64,000 nt of DNA from Rhodoferax sp. TH121 (lineage in GTDB: Bacteria > Pseudomonadota > Gammaproteobacteria > Burkholderiales > Burkholderiaceae_C): contig NZ_NOXW01000022.1 in assembly GCF_002251855.1 (NCBI RefSeq), positions 744,001 to 808,000 on the forward strand, written 5' to 3'. The stretch's first letter is position 1; every line of letters begins with the position of its first letter. Below, piece by piece: positions 15,906 through 25,977 of the stretch. The notes below the pieces were generated by a model. The model had not been told where the DNA came from. It saw only the letters and a list, made by a program, of their open reading frames with translations, and ran no database searches. Made by a program: the position numbers and the translations under genes.

Positions 15906-15919
15906 GTCAAAAATTTGAC
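15906..15919. promoter_or_regulatory. Palindrome in the metK/lpxL divergent region
   Basis: GTCAAA-AA-TTTGAC is a perfect inverted repeat. It sits about 75 bases upstream of metK and 95 bases upstream of the acyltransferase gene. It could be an operator or part of a promoter (TTGTCA or TTGACA on either strand), but no convincing -10 hexamer accompanies it. Confidence 0.35.
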
Positions 15920-16014
15920 AAGGCACAATGGCGGGCCTTGGGAGGCAAACCAGTGTGTGCGTCGCCCTGCAAGTAGTTCCATAACTCAGCGACGCTGCCG
16001 ATTTTAGCCCACCC

Positions 16015-16845
16015 ATGTTCCTGGTTTTCAAATTGCTGTCTTATCTGCCTTTGTGGCTATTACACGGCGTGGGCTGGGTGCTGGGATGGTTGGCCTTTCT
16101 CTTGTCGCCTACGTACCGCCAGCGCTTTGTCGCCAATGCACGTCAAGCGGGTTTGGGTGCGGCGCAGCGGCGTGCTGCGGTAGGCCAATCCGGCATGTTG
16201 GTGGCAGAGTTGCCGCGCTTGTGGTTGGGGGCGCCAGTGCCCGTGGTATGGCAGGGGCGACAGCATGTGGAAGCTGCCATGCAGGGGGGGCGTGGTGTGG
16301 TGTTCTTGACCCCTCACCTCGGCTGTTTTGAGATTACGGCCCAGGCCTATGCCCAGGCCTTTGGCCAGCAGGGCCGGCCCATGACGGTCTTGTTTCGGCC
16401 GCCCAGGCAAGCGTGGCTCGCGCCCCTGGTGACGCAAAGCCGTGCCCGGCCCGGCATGGAAACCGCTCCCACCACGCTGGCCGGGGTCAAGCAAATGCTC
16501 AAGGCGCTCAAGGCTGGGCATAGCGTGGGTTTGTTGCCGGACCAGGTACCGCCGCAATCGCAGGGGGTGTGGGCTCCGTTTTTTGGCCGAGATGCCTACA
16601 CCATGACCTTGTCTGCCCGTTTGGCGGTCCAAAGCGGTGCAACGGTTTTGGTGGCTTGGGGTGAGCGACTGCCTTGGGGGGAGGGGTATGTCGTCCACGT
16701 ACGGCCTTTGGATGCGCCCATGTCCCCCGATTTGAGTGTGGCTGCAGGCCAGATCAACGCAGCGATGGAGGCGCTCATCCTCCAGTGCCCGATGCAGTAC
16801 CTGTGGGGTTATGCCAGGTACAAGACGCCGCGTGCGACGCCCTGA
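16015..16845 (+). CDS. Lysophospholipid/lipid A acyltransferase (LpxL/HtrB family), first copy
   Basis: A 276-residue inner-membrane acyltransferase. It has an N-terminal membrane anchor, the catalytic H-X4-E motif (HLGCFE, about residue 101), the LLPDQVP segment and the WAPFFGR substrate region. In the LpxL/LpxM family the enzyme adds a secondary acyl chain from acyl-ACP to lipid A. A second homologue follows 18 bases downstream, so the two probably supply the two late acylations. Which does which cannot be told. Some homologues act on ornithine or other lipids instead. Confidence 0.88.
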   Translation: MFLVFKLLSYLPLWLLHGVGWVLGWLAFLLSPTYRQRFVANARQAGLGAAQRRAAVGQSGMLVAELPRLWLGAPVPVVWQGRQHVEAAMQGGRGVVFLTPHLGCFEITAQAYAQAFGQQGRPMTVLFRPPRQAWLAPLVTQSRARPGMETAPTTLAGVKQMLKALKAGHSVGLLPDQVPPQSQGVWAPFFGRDAYTMTLSARLAVQSGATVLVAWGERLPWGEGYVVHVRPLDAPMSPDLSVAAGQINAAMEALILQCPMQYLWGYARYKTPRATP

Positions 16846-16863
16846 GGGGCCCAAAGGTAGGCC

Positions 16864-17730
16864 ATGATGAGTCGCTGGATGCTGAAACTATTGGTGCTGC
16901 TGGGGGCACTGCCTTTGCCGCTACTGCGTGGTTTGGGATGGGTGTTGGGCGCGATGTTGTACGTCCTGGTTCCCTCCCGGCGGCATGTGGTGCAGACCAA
17001 TTTGGCCTTGTGTTTTCCTGCGTGGAGCTCGGCCGAGCGCAGGCGGCAATGTCTTTTGACCTTTGTGCACTTCGCCCAATCCTGGCTGGACCGGGGGTGG
17101 CTCTGGCATGCACCGCCATCGCTGGTGCAGGCACGCTTGCAACTAAACGGTGCGCTGGAGGCACTGGCTGGCGATACCCCGACTGTCTTGTTTGCCCCTC
17201 ATTTCATGGGCCTGGATGCTGCGTGGACGGCGCTGACCCAGCAGGTGCCGCGGCGGTTTTCGACGATTTACTCCCCCCAGCTCAACCCTGCGGTCGATGC
17301 CTGGGTCCTGGCGGGGAGACAACGCTTTGGACAGGCGGAGATGGTGGCGCGCTTGGATGGCGCCAAGCCGATTGTGGCGGCGGTACGTCGCGGGGAGCCC
17401 CTCTATCTTTTGCCGGATATGAACTTTGATCCATCCGAGTCACTGTTCGTGCCCTTTTATGGCGTGTCTGCGGCGACCGTGCCCTCCTTATCACGCTTTG
17501 CCAAGCTGGGGCGGGCCCAGGTGGTGCCTGTGGTGACTCGCATGACGCCCAAGGGCTACGCCATTCAAGTGTTGCCACCTTGGGACAACTTTCCGACAGC
17601 AGACCTCGAGGCCGATACCGAGCGCATGAATAGCGAGCTGCAGTCATACATCGACACCATGCCTGCCCAGTATTACTGGGTGCACAAACGCTTTAAAGAC
17701 CGCCCCAACGGAGAGGCCCCGCCTTATTAA
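16864..17730 (+). CDS. Lipid A late acyltransferase (LpxL/LpxM family), second copy
   Basis: A 288-residue homologue of the preceding gene with the same layout: N-terminal hydrophobic helix, VLVPSRRHVVQTNLALCFP, the H-X4-D motif (HFMGLD, about 117-122), LLPDMNFDP and the C-terminal YYWVHKRFKDRP segment typical of LpxL/LpxM. The start is one of two adjacent ATG codons, at 16864 or 16867. It converges with engB, with only 4 bases between the stops. Confidence 0.9.
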   Translation: MMSRWMLKLLVLLGALPLPLLRGLGWVLGAMLYVLVPSRRHVVQTNLALCFPAWSSAERRRQCLLTFVHFAQSWLDRGWLWHAPPSLVQARLQLNGALEALAGDTPTVLFAPHFMGLDAAWTALTQQVPRRFSTIYSPQLNPAVDAWVLAGRQRFGQAEMVARLDGAKPIVAAVRRGEPLYLLPDMNFDPSESLFVPFYGVSAATVPSLSRFAKLGRAQVVPVVTRMTPKGYAIQVLPPWDNFPTADLEADTERMNSELQSYIDTMPAQYYWVHKRFKDRPNGEAPPY

Positions 17731-17734
17731 TTAG

Positions 17735-18466
17735 TTAGGTCGCTGGCGCGGTGTCGGCTGGCGCAGCGCCTGTGGTGTCGCCCGGGTGGGCCCATTTCCA
17801 CAGGAGCTGGGCGACCTCTTCAATGCCCTGGCGTTTGGGGGCCGAGAACAGCATGACTTCGCCGCCACCTGCCTGCAATTTGGTAATAGACAAAATCTTG
17901 GCTTGTTCGCTGCGGGTGAGCTTGTCGGCCTTGGTCAGGATGATCAAGAACTTCAGACCCTCTTGCACCCGGGGGCGGATCACATCGAGCAGGATTTCAT
18001 CCAGCTCGGTCATCCCGTGGCGCGGATCGCACATCAACACAATAGCCTGCAGGTTTTTGCGCGTAACCAGGTAATTAGCCATGACCTGCTGCCAGCGGAT
18101 CTTGTCCTGTTTGGGGACGGCCGCGTAGCCGTAACCCGGCAAATCGGTCAGCACTGCATCGGTCTGGCCCTGTTTGCCCAAGGCGAACAGGTTGATATGC
18201 TGGGTCCGGCCGGGCTTCTTGGAGGCAAAGGCCAGCTGCTTCTGCTGGGTCAGGATGTTGATGCAGGTGGATTTGCCTGCGTTGGAGCGGCCTACGAAGG
18301 CAATTTCGGGTACGTCCAGCTCCGGCAAAAAGTGCAATTGGGGCGCTGTTGTGAGAAAGCGGGCCGTATGTAACCAGCCCATGGCCACCGCTCCCGCCGA
18401 CTTTTCTGCGCCGGGTGCGGGGGTGTTGGTGGCGCTTGGAGCGCGTGGGTTTGGTGTATTGGTCAT
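17735..18466 (-). CDS. engB: Ribosome biogenesis GTPase EngB (YihA/YsxC)
   Basis: A 243-residue small GTPase needed for assembly of the large ribosomal subunit. GTPase motifs are present in order: G1 GRSNAGKS (about residues 60-67), G2 in GRTQHIN, G3 DLPGYG and G4 TKAD. A Pro/Ala-rich N-terminal tail of 25 residues and a short Pro/Ala/Thr C-terminal tail are extra. The ATG at 18466 is chosen. The open frame continues upstream into the promoter region of the divergent cytochrome gene. Confidence 0.96.
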   Translation of the reverse strand: MTNTPNPRAPSATNTPAPGAEKSAGAVAMGWLHTARFLTTAPQLHFLPELDVPEIAFVGRSNAGKSTCINILTQQKQLAFASKKPGRTQHINLFALGKQGQTDAVLTDLPGYGYAAVPKQDKIRWQQVMANYLVTRKNLQAIVLMCDPRHGMTELDEILLDVIRPRVQEGLKFLIILTKADKLTRSEQAKILSITKLQAGGGEVMLFSAPKRQGIEEVAQLLWKWAHPGDTTGAAPADTAPAT

Positions 18467-18536
18467 TGAATGTGAAGGTAAACCCAGAGCTGCATTGTAG
18501 AATGGCGCTGTTTTGCTCACCAGACACGACATTCCT

Positions 18537-19175
18537 ATGAAGTTGATTGCACACCTGCTCCTCGCGGCCTCTTTTGTGGCCTTCTCTGCGCCTTCCTTCG
18601 CAGAAGACGCCAAGCCAGAGGTTGCCAAAGCCGCCAAGCCTGACCTGGTCAAGGGTGAAGCCAGCTATGCCGCAGTGTGTGCCGCCTGCCACGGGGCGGA
18701 TGGCAACGCGGGATCGCCTGCTTACCCCAAACTGTCGCAGCAGCATCCCGAGTATTTGGTGAAGCAGCTGCAAGAGTTCAAGGCCGACAAGCGCAACAAC
18801 GCCGTGATGAAGGGTTTTGCATCAGCGCTGAGCGATGCTGACATGAAGAACATTGCCTACTGGTTGACTACGCAAAAAGCCAAGACTGGTTTTGCCAAAG
18901 ACAAGGCGCTGGTGTCCTTGGGTGAGCGTATTTACCGGGGCGGGATTGCTGATCGTCAAGTTCCCGCATGTGCAGGTTGCCACAGCCCCAACGGCGCAGG
19001 TATTCCCTCCCAGTACCCGCGCCTGAGCGGCCAGCATGCGGATTATTCGGTGGCCCAGTTGGTCGCCTTCCGTGACGGCGTACGCAAGAACAGTTTGCAA
19101 ATGAGCCAAGTGGCCGCCAAGATGAACGACCGTGAAATCAAGGCTGTGTCGGATTACATCGCCGGCCTGCGCTAA
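18537..19175 (+). CDS. Dihaem cytochrome c4
   Basis: A 212-residue exported protein. It has a signal peptide ending at about residue 22 (SFAE) and two c-type haem sites, CAACH at about 48-52 and CAGCH at about 145-149. Each is followed by a distal methionine region (VMKGFASALS and LQMSQVAAKM). Size and duplicated layout match cytochrome c4, a periplasmic electron carrier to terminal oxidases. The haem-attachment genes resB and ccsB follow directly. Confidence 0.93.
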   Translation: MKLIAHLLLAASFVAFSAPSFAEDAKPEVAKAAKPDLVKGEASYAAVCAACHGADGNAGSPAYPKLSQQHPEYLVKQLQEFKADKRNNAVMKGFASALSDADMKNIAYWLTTQKAKTGFAKDKALVSLGERIYRGGIADRQVPACAGCHSPNGAGIPSQYPRLSGQHADYSVAQLVAFRDGVRKNSLQMSQVAAKMNDREIKAVSDYIAGLR

Positions 19176-19234
19176 GTCTTATTTTTCGGCGCGCGCTTGG
19201 TTCTACGGAACCAATCGCACCGTAACCACCCCAA

Positions 19235-19272
19235 CAGGCGGGACCATCCCATGATGGCCTGCCTTTTTTTTT
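19235..19272 (+). terminator. Terminator after the cytochrome c4 gene
   Basis: An imperfect stem (CAGG and CCATC pairing with GATGG and CCTG, with a bulge on the left arm) is followed by nine T at 19264-19272. It separates the cytochrome gene from resB, which starts 19 bases further on. Confidence 0.65.
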
Positions 19273-19290
19273 GAATCTTCACAGCTGCCC

Positions 19291-21423
19291 ATGACAGTTT
19301 CTACCCAAGGCTTGGCGTTAAAGACGGGCTCGCAGGCTTGGCGCTCTGCCGTCGAGTTGCTGTCGTCCATGCGTTTTGCTATTTCACTTCTCACGGTGAT
19401 TTGCATTGCATCCATCATCGGCACGGTTCTCAAGCAGCACGAGCCTCTGAATAACTATGTCAACCAGTTCGGGCCTTTCTGGACCGATGTCTTTGGCATG
19501 GCCAGCCTTTTCAGCGTCTACAGCGCTTGGTGGTTCTTGTTGATTCTTGCGTTTTTGGTGACGAGCACGTCCTTGTGTGTCGCGCGCAATACGCCAAAAA
19601 TTTTGGCGGATCTTCGTTCTTACAAAGAGAACATTCGCGAGCAAAGCCTGCAGGCTTTTGGGCAGCGGGCACAGGCGGAGTTGGCAGAGCCCGCAGAGCC
19701 AGCTGCACACCGGATTGGCAATTTGCTGGTCAGCGGTGGCTGGCGTGTCAAGTTGCAACGGCGTGAAACAGCACAAGGCACTGGGTGGATGGTGGCGGCC
19801 AAAGCGGGCGCGGCCAACAAGTTGGGGTATATCGCAGCCCATAGCGCGATTGTGTTGGTGTGTTTGGGGGGCTTGCTCGATGGCGACTTGATTGTGCGGG
19901 CCCAAATGCTGTTCAACGGCAAGCAGGTCTACAAGGGCGGAGGACTGATTGCGGACGTGCCGCAGCAGCATCGTCTGAGCGAGCGCAATCCGACTTTCCG
20001 CGGCAATTTGCTGGTCGCAGAAGGCACGCAGTCCAGCACGGCCATCTTGAACCAATCGGATGGCGTATTGTTGCAGGACTTGCCGTTTGCCATTGAACTC
20101 AAAAAGTTCATCGTGGAGTACTACTCCACAGGCATGCCCAAATTGTTTGCCAGCGATATCGTGATTCACGACAAAGTGACCGGTGAAAAGATTGAGGCGC
20201 GTACGGAGGTGAACCACCCTGTCAAGCACCGTGGCATCGAGATTTTCCAAAGCAGTTTTGACGACGGCGGCTCCAGCTTGCGTTTGCGCGCGCAGTCGCT
20301 CACCGGTCGTAGTCCCACCTTTGAACTACAAGGGGTGGTCGGAGGCAGCTCCCAATTGACGAACCAAGTTGGTCTGCCAGGCGATCAATTGACAGTGGAG
20401 TACACCGGTCTGCGCGTGATCAATGTAGAGAACTTTGGCAGCAATCCGGCAGAAGGCGTTGATGTTCGCAAAGTGGATTTGCGCGAGGCCATGAACGCCC
20501 AAATGGGCGCTGCCAACAAGACGAAAGAACAAAAAAATTTGCGCAATGTGGGCCCTAGCGTGACCTACAAGCTGCGCGATGGTGCCGGCCAAGCCCGCGA
20601 ATACCACAATTACATGCTGCCGGTGGACATGGGTGAGGGTGTGCCTGTGTTTTTGCTCGGAATGCGAGAGACGCCGGCAGACACTTTTCGCTATATCCGT
20701 GTGCCTGCAGACGAGAAAGGCTCCATGGATGATTTCATGCGCCTGAGCCAAGCACTGGCCAATCCCGCCATGCGCGACAAGGCCGTGCAACGGTATGCCG
20801 CTAAGGCGGTGGATGGCAAGCGGCCGGAGTTGTCAGCGCAGCTCAGTGCTTCTGCGGCACGTGCGTTGGCCTTGTTTGCAGGCGTGCCAGTGGGGGAGCA
20901 GGTGACTGCCGTTGCAGGGCTGCAAGCCATTTCAGATTTTATTGAGGCCAATGTGCCGCAAACCGAGCGCAGCAAAGCTGGTGAGGTATTGGTACGTATT
21001 TTGAATGGTGTTTTGTTTGAGTTGGAGCAAGTGGCCCGTGAGCAGGCTGGGCTGCCAGCCTTTGCGCCCGATGCACGTGGCCAAGCCTTTATGACCCAAG
21101 CAGTGCTGGCGCTGAGTGATGTACCTTTGTATCCTGCGCCTTTCGTGTTGACGCTGGAAGATTTCACGCAGGTACAGGCCAGTGTGTTCCAAGTGGCGCG
21201 CGCCCCCGGTAAAACAGTGGTGTATCTGGGGTGTGCCCTCCTGATCATTGGGGTATTTGCCATGCTCTACGTTCGTGAGCGCCGCGTGTGGGTATGGTTG
21301 GCACCAGAGACCGGTGGTGCGACGACCCGGGCGTCCATGGCCTTTTCCTCCAATCGCAAGACCCTGGACAGTGACCAAGAGTTTGAGCACCTCAAAACAC
21401 GTTTGTTGGCGTGGAAGGAATAG
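19291..21423 (+). CDS. resB: Cytochrome c biogenesis protein ResB (system II)
   Basis: A 710-residue membrane protein, one half of the ResB-CcsA haem lyase that exports haem and attaches it to apocytochromes c. Three membrane helices are near the N-terminus (residues about 30-50, 70-95 and 180-200) and a fourth lies near the C-terminus (about 635-655). Between them is a large periplasmic domain. The VELLSSMRFAISLL and VCLGGLLDGDL segments are typical of ResB. It is followed after 4 bases by the CcsA-type partner. Confidence 0.95.
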   Translation: MTVSTQGLALKTGSQAWRSAVELLSSMRFAISLLTVICIASIIGTVLKQHEPLNNYVNQFGPFWTDVFGMASLFSVYSAWWFLLILAFLVTSTSLCVARNTPKILADLRSYKENIREQSLQAFGQRAQAELAEPAEPAAHRIGNLLVSGGWRVKLQRRETAQGTGWMVAAKAGAANKLGYIAAHSAIVLVCLGGLLDGDLIVRAQMLFNGKQVYKGGGLIADVPQQHRLSERNPTFRGNLLVAEGTQSSTAILNQSDGVLLQDLPFAIELKKFIVEYYSTGMPKLFASDIVIHDKVTGEKIEARTEVNHPVKHRGIEIFQSSFDDGGSSLRLRAQSLTGRSPTFELQGVVGGSSQLTNQVGLPGDQLTVEYTGLRVINVENFGSNPAEGVDVRKVDLREAMNAQMGAANKTKEQKNLRNVGPSVTYKLRDGAGQAREYHNYMLPVDMGEGVPVFLLGMRETPADTFRYIRVPADEKGSMDDFMRLSQALANPAMRDKAVQRYAAKAVDGKRPELSAQLSASAARALALFAGVPVGEQVTAVAGLQAISDFIEANVPQTERSKAGEVLVRILNGVLFELEQVAREQAGLPAFAPDARGQAFMTQAVLALSDVPLYPAPFVLTLEDFTQVQASVFQVARAPGKTVVYLGCALLIIGVFAMLYVRERRVWVWLAPETGGATTRASMAFSSNRKTLDSDQEFEHLKTRLLAWKE

Positions 21424-21427
21424 AGAT

Positions 21428-22786
21428 ATGAATGCAGTGACCGGAACCCGCAACGAGACTTTGGAGCAAGCGTCCGCGGACGCTATCAGCCTGAATGTGG
21501 GCTACTTTGCCCGGCGTACCTGGTTTGACTGGCTGTTTGCACTGCTGGTGGTTGCGGGCGGCCTGTTTGCCTTTACCCGCTATGCCGACAGCATGGATGT
21601 GTATGAGAAAGGCATTTTGCTGGCGGCGATTCCCTCGGTGATCTGGCTAGGTTGGTTTTGGAGACCCTTGCAGGCCTTGATGCTGGTAGTGGCCGGGCTG
21701 TCGCTGGCGGCCGTGTTCTCTTACCAAGGCTCGCTGGAGCGGGCCGAGACGGTGTTTTGGCTCAAGTACTTTTTGTCCAGCCAGTCGGCCATTTTGTGGA
21801 TGAGCATGTTGTTCTTCATGGCGACGGTGTTCTATTGGATTGGCGTGTTTGCTAAAGGCCGCGCTGACGGTATAGAGTTGGTGGCGTCGCGTTTGGTGTG
21901 GGTGGCCATCACCATGGCACTGACCGGCACCATGGTGCGTTGGTACGAAAGTTATTTGCTGGGGGCTGACGTTGGGCACATCCCGGTGAGCAATCTGTAC
22001 GAAGTTTTCGTTCTGTTTTGCTGGATGACTGCTGCGTTCTATTTGTACTTTGAAGCCCAATACAAGACTCGTTCTTTGGGAGCGTTTGTCATGCTGGTGA
22101 TTAGCGCTGCCGTGGGCTTCTTGCTCTGGTACACGGTGGTGCGCCAGGCCCATGAAATTCAGCCTTTGGTGCCCGCACTGAAGAGCTGGTGGATGAAGCT
22201 GCATGTGCCGGCCAACTTCATTGGCTACGGTACCTTCGCCTTGGCTGCCATGGTGGCCTTTGCCTACCTGATCAAGCAACAGGCAACAGAAACCCGCTGG
22301 TACAAACTCGCTCCGCTGTGGTTGTTGGGCATTGTGTTGTGTTTTGAACCGCTGGTGTTTCGTCGGTCTGCGAGCGGCGGAATGAGCGACTATTGGGCCG
22401 TGTACTTTGGTGTCTCGGCCCTGGTGGTTGCGGGTATTTTGCTGGGGCGCAAGCAGATTGCGGCCAAGCTGCCCAGCTTTGAGATTCTGGACGACGTCAT
22501 GTACAAGTCCATCGCGGTCGGCTTTGCGTTTTTTACCATCGCCACCGTGCTGGGTGCACTGTGGGCAGCTGAGGCATGGGGTGGCTACTGGAGCTGGGAC
22601 CCCAAGGAGACCTGGGCCTTGATCGTGTGGCTCAATTACGCGGCTTGGCTGCATATGCGTCTCATGAAGGGGCTGCGCGGCACCGTGGCCGCGTGGTGGG
22701 CCTTGGCAGGGCTGGCAGTGACCACGTTTGCCTTTATTGGTGTCAACATGTTCCTGAGTGGCTTGCACAGCTACGGAACTTTGTAA
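21428..22786 (+). CDS. ccsB: Cytochrome c biogenesis protein CcsB (CcsA/ResC-type haem handling)
   Basis: A 452-residue polytopic protein of the haem-handling family. The tryptophan-rich WWD signature ([15 protein letters not shown]) is present in the C-terminal third. Conserved histidines lie in the flanking helices (VPANFIGYG region, [15 protein letters not shown]). With ResB it forms the system II cytochrome c synthetase. The start at 21428 lies 4 bases after the resB stop and follows an AG-rich ribosome site. Confidence 0.95.
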   Translation: MNAVTGTRNETLEQASADAISLNVGYFARRTWFDWLFALLVVAGGLFAFTRYADSMDVYEKGILLAAIPSVIWLGWFWRPLQALMLVVAGLSLAAVFSYQGSLERAETVFWLKYFLSSQSAILWMSMLFFMATVFYWIGVFAKGRADGIELVASRLVWVAITMALTGTMVRWYESYLLGADVGHIPVSNLYEVFVLFCWMTAAFYLYFEAQYKTRSLGAFVMLVISAAVGFLLWYTVVRQAHEIQPLVPALKSWWMKLHVPANFIGYGTFALAAMVAFAYLIKQQATETRWYKLAPLWLLGIVLCFEPLVFRRSASGGMSDYWAVYFGVSALVVAGILLGRKQIAAKLPSFEILDDVMYKSIAVGFAFFTIATVLGALWAAEAWGGYWSWDPKETWALIVWLNYAAWLHMRLMKGLRGTVAAWWALAGLAVTTFAFIGVNMFLSGLHSYGTL

Positions 22787-22830
22787 GAAGCGGCATGGTC
22801 GGACGACCAATGACCATCCAAGGAGTCCCC

Positions 22831-23838
22831 ATGCTGATCAAGTCCACAAGTTCCGGTTTTGAGCACCCGATCGCCAGCGAGATCACCGCGCCTGGCGTCT
22901 ACGAGTCACGTCGCCAAATGCTCAAGCACTTGGCCACAGGTGTTGCAGGTGTTGGCATGGCGCAATGGGCGGCTCGGGACGCTTTGGCGCAGAGTGCCGT
23001 TTGGGGGGCAGCGCCTGGCAAACTGGCTGCATTGCCCTCCAAAGCCTCTTCTGTGGCAGGTGCCATGGCGATGGAAAAGGTGACTGCTTACAAGGACGCC
23101 AGCAGCTACAACAACTTTTACGAATTCGGTACCGACAAAGCGGACCCCGCTGTCAACGCCCACACACTCAGGACCGATCCCTGGTCGGTGGAGGTCGAGG
23201 GGTTGGTGAAAAAACCAGGCCGCTTCGCGCTGGAGGATCTGCTCAAGCTCAGCCCCATGGAGGAGCGGATCTACCGCCTACGCTGTGTGGAGGGTTGGTC
23301 CATGGTGATTCCGTGGGTGGGCTACTCGCTGGCAGAGCTGATCAGGAAGGTGGAGCCGCTAGGCAGTGCCAAGTACGTGGAGTTTGTGACTTTGGCTGAC
23401 CCCAAGACGATGCCTTTTGTCGGTTCGCGTGTTCTGGACTGGCCCTATGTGGAAGGTCTGCGCATGGATGAGGCCCTACACCCGCTGACCTTGCTGAGCT
23501 TCGGCATGTATGGCGAAGTGCTGCCCAAGCAGAACGGAGCCCCCGTGCGTCTGGTGGTGCCATGGAAGTACGGTTTCAAGAGCGGCAAGAGCATCGTCAA
23601 GATCCGCTTCACCGAGAAGCAACCCGGTACTGCGTGGAACAAGGCGGCGGCCAACGAATATGGCTTCTATTCCAACGTGAACCCGAATGTGGACCACCCG
23701 CGCTGGAGCCAGGCCACTGAGCGCCGTATTGGCGAAGACGGCCTGTTTGCCAAGAAGCGCAAGACGTTGATGTTCAACGGCTACGAAGCCCAGGTGGGCC
23801 AGCTCTACGCCGGCATGGACCTCAAGAAGTTCTACTGA
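22831..23838 (+). CDS. msrP: Methionine sulfoxide reductase catalytic subunit MsrP (YedY)
   Basis: A 335-residue periplasmic molybdenum enzyme that repairs oxidised methionine in envelope proteins. The Tat signal (SRRQMLKH, about residues 27-34) and the molybdenum-ligating Cys152 (LRCVEGW) are visible. The ATG at 22831 is preferred because AAGGAG lies 5 nt upstream; an in-frame ATG at 22810 is possible. It is paired with msrQ, 3 bases downstream. It lies after the cytochrome c maturation genes, so the cluster is an envelope redox group. Confidence 0.97.
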   Translation: MLIKSTSSGFEHPIASEITAPGVYESRRQMLKHLATGVAGVGMAQWAARDALAQSAVWGAAPGKLAALPSKASSVAGAMAMEKVTAYKDASSYNNFYEFGTDKADPAVNAHTLRTDPWSVEVEGLVKKPGRFALEDLLKLSPMEERIYRLRCVEGWSMVIPWVGYSLAELIRKVEPLGSAKYVEFVTLADPKTMPFVGSRVLDWPYVEGLRMDEALHPLTLLSFGMYGEVLPKQNGAPVRLVVPWKYGFKSGKSIVKIRFTEKQPGTAWNKAAANEYGFYSNVNPNVDHPRWSQATERRIGEDGLFAKKRKTLMFNGYEAQVGQLYAGMDLKKFY

Positions 23839-23841
23839 GGT

Positions 23842-24456
23842 ATGGCCTTCGTAAATGCCTGGCTGGCCCATCGCGCGGCCAAGCCAGTGGTGTTTGCCGT
23901 GGCAGCCTTGCCGCTGGCGTGGCTGGTGTTTGCGGCTTTTGCGGACCGTCTTGGCGCCAACCCTGCAGAAGCGCTGGTGCGTGCCACGGGAGATTGGACG
24001 CTGCGCCTGCTCTGCGTGGTGTTGACGGTGACACCACTGCGGACGATTGCCGGTTGGCCCTCACTGGCTCGTCTGCGGCGCATGCTGGGGCTGTGGACCT
24101 TTGCCTACGCGCTGTTGCACCTGCTGGCCTACAGCTGGTTCGACATGGGGCTGGACGTGGGGGATATCGCCAAGGACATCGCCAAGCGACCGTTCATCCT
24201 GGTCGGCTTTACGGCTTGGCTTCTGCTGTGGGCCTTGGCAGCCACCTCGTTCAACCGGGTCATCAAGGGCATGGGCGCTAAGCGTTGGCAGGCGCTACAT
24301 CGGGCGGTGTACGCCGTGGCTGGCTTGGCCCTGTTGCATTTCTTCTGGATGCGGGCCGGTAAAAACAACTTTGCCGAAGTCGCGGTTTACGCGCTCATCA
24401 TCGCGCTGTTGTTGGGCTGGCGCCTGCGCCGTCTTTTGAAGAAAAACAGGCCCTAG
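23842..24456 (+). CDS. msrQ: Haem-binding membrane subunit MsrQ (YedZ)
   Basis: A 204-residue membrane protein of the ferric reductase-like family. It takes electrons from the respiratory chain and passes them to MsrP. It has six hydrophobic segments, and the haem-ligating histidines lie in YALLHLLAY, WQALHRAVY and LLHFFW. A basic C-terminal tail (RRLLKKNR) follows. It is translationally close to msrP, and the pair is a complete MsrPQ system. Confidence 0.96.
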   Translation: MAFVNAWLAHRAAKPVVFAVAALPLAWLVFAAFADRLGANPAEALVRATGDWTLRLLCVVLTVTPLRTIAGWPSLARLRRMLGLWTFAYALLHLLAYSWFDMGLDVGDIAKDIAKRPFILVGFTAWLLLWALAATSFNRVIKGMGAKRWQALHRAVYAVAGLALLHFFWMRAGKNNFAEVAVYALIIALLLGWRLRRLLKKNRP

Positions 24457-24499
24457 CCCCCTTAGATTCTGCGCGAGCAGCTCCTGTTTTGATAGTGAA
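24449..24499 (-). repeat. Dispersed REP-like repeat, copy 4
   Basis: On the minus strand it reads AAACAGGAG, then the hairpin core CTGC-TCGC-GCAG, then AATCTAAGGGGGCTAGGG. The foot tetranucleotide is GGAG. It occupies the whole gap between the converging msrQ and lysA genes and overlaps the last bases of msrQ. Confidence 0.8.
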
Positions 24500-25783
24500 T
24501 CAGAGCAGCAACTCACCGCGCAGTTGGTCTGCCAGCGTGTCGCGCTGGCGGATCAGGCGGGCCTGCACACCATCCACCAGCACTTCGGCAGCTTTGGGGC
24601 GGGAGTTGTAATTGCTCGACATGCTCATGCAATAGGCACCAGCCGACAGCACGGCCAAGCGATCGCCGGGTTGCGCTGCCAGGCTGCGGTCGCGGCCAAT
24701 CCAGTCACCGCTTTCGCAGACCGGGCCCACCACGTCGTAGACCGTGCTGCCTGCAGTGGCAGACGTGGCTTGCAGCGGCACGATGGCATGAAAGGCTTGG
24801 TACATGGCCGGGCGGGGCAGGTCATTCATGGCGGCGTCGACGATGCAGAAGTTTTTCTGCTCGCCGGGCTTGAGGTACAGCACCTCGGTCACGCACAGGC
24901 CGGCGTTGCCCACCAGCGAGCGGCCCGGCTCGATCATCAGCTTGCGCTGGCCGAAGCCACGTGCGTCCAGCTTGGCCAGCAGCTTGGCCCACAGAGCGTC
25001 GGCTGCGGGTGGTGTATCGCCGTTGTAGTTGATGCCCAGGCCACCACCGAAGTCGATATGTTCAATCGGGATGCCGGCTTTCTCAATGGATTCCACCAGG
25101 TCCAGCATGCGGTCCATGGCATCCAGATAGGGCGTTTCCTCGGTGATTTGGGAGCCGATGTGGCAGTCAATGCCGACCACTTGCAGGCCGGGCAGGGCGG
25201 CGGCGCGCTGGTAGGTAGCGAGGGTGCGCTCGTGCGCGACACCGAATTTGTTGCCCTTCAGTCCCGTAGAGATATAGGGGTGGGTCTTGGGGTCGACGTT
25301 GGGGTTCACGCGGATGCTGATAGGGGCTTTGCGTCCCATCGATACCGCAACGTCGTTCAGCACGTCGATCTCGGCCTCGCTCTCCACATTGAAGCAGCCC
25401 ACGCCGGCTTCCAATGCCTCGCGCATTTCGGCGCGGGTCTTGCCCACGCCGGAGAAGATCACTTTGGCCGCATCGCCGCCAGCTGCCAGTACGCGGGCCA
25501 GTTCGCCGCCCGACACGATGTCAAAGCCGCAACCGGCCTTGGCAAATAGCTGGAGCACGGCCAGCGAAGAATTGGCCTTCATGGCGTAGCAGATCTGCGC
25601 GTTGCGGCCGGCGAAGCCCTTCTGGTAGGCGGCTAGCGCTGCCAGCATGGAGCCCTTGGAATACACAAATAGGGGGGTGCCGTGTTGCGCTGCCAGCGCA
25701 TCGACGGCGCAGTTTTCTACATGCAATTGCCCGTTGTCGGCGTAGTGGACAAAAGGGTGACCGGGCAGAGAGGCGTGGCTCAT
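24500..25783 (-). CDS. lysA: Diaminopimelate decarboxylase
   Basis: A 427-residue PLP enzyme for the last step of lysine synthesis (meso-diaminopimelate to lysine). Family marks are the PLP lysine in CYAMKANSS, HIGSQI, DFGGGLGI, EPGRSLVGNAG and the C-terminal GAYCMSMSSNYNSRP. Its start overlaps the lptM stop (ATGA on the minus strand), so lptM and lysA form an operon, an arrangement common in proteobacteria. Confidence 0.97.
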   Translation of the reverse strand: MSHASLPGHPFVHYADNGQLHVENCAVDALAAQHGTPLFVYSKGSMLAALAAYQKGFAGRNAQICYAMKANSSLAVLQLFAKAGCGFDIVSGGELARVLAAGGDAAKVIFSGVGKTRAEMREALEAGVGCFNVESEAEIDVLNDVAVSMGRKAPISIRVNPNVDPKTHPYISTGLKGNKFGVAHERTLATYQRAAALPGLQVVGIDCHIGSQITEETPYLDAMDRMLDLVESIEKAGIPIEHIDFGGGLGINYNGDTPPAADALWAKLLAKLDARGFGQRKLMIEPGRSLVGNAGLCVTEVLYLKPGEQKNFCIVDAAMNDLPRPAMYQAFHAIVPLQATSATAGSTVYDVVGPVCESGDWIGRDRSLAAQPGDRLAVLSAGAYCMSMSSNYNSRPKAAEVLVDGVQARLIRQRDTLADQLRGELLL

Positions 25784-25965
25784 GGTGTGGAGGAGGTACT
25801 GCTGGAGGGGCTTGCTGCGGGCACCTGGGGTGCTGCTACAGGCGTGTTGCGGGGGGGAGTTTTGGCGGGCAGATACAGTGAGCCGGTCTGGCCACAGGCG
25901 GCCACAGTGAGCACACTGAGGGCAAGGGCAAGGTGTCTGACTAGAATTAGTGCTGCTTTCAACAT
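25780..25965 (-). CDS. lptM: Small lipoprotein LptM (YifL-like)
   Basis: A 61-residue lipoprotein. The signal peptide ends in a lipobox (LTVAAC, Cys24), followed by GQTGSLYLP, the short conserved segment of LptM/YifL proteins, and a Pro/Ser/Thr tail. LptM stabilises the LPS translocon LptDE during disulfide maturation in E. coli. It sits next to lysA and opposite cyaY, the standard location. The ATG at 25965 is only 12 bases from the divergent cyaY start. Confidence 0.88.
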   Translation of the reverse strand: MLKAALILVRHLALALSVLTVAACGQTGSLYLPAKTPPRNTPVAAPQVPAASPSSSTSSTP

Positions 25966-25977
25966 GCTGAAATTGTA

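Noticed and set aside
15831-16014. SAM-responsive riboswitch upstream of metK
   Set aside because: No conserved riboswitch core or terminator/anti-terminator pair was recognised in the 184-base leader region.
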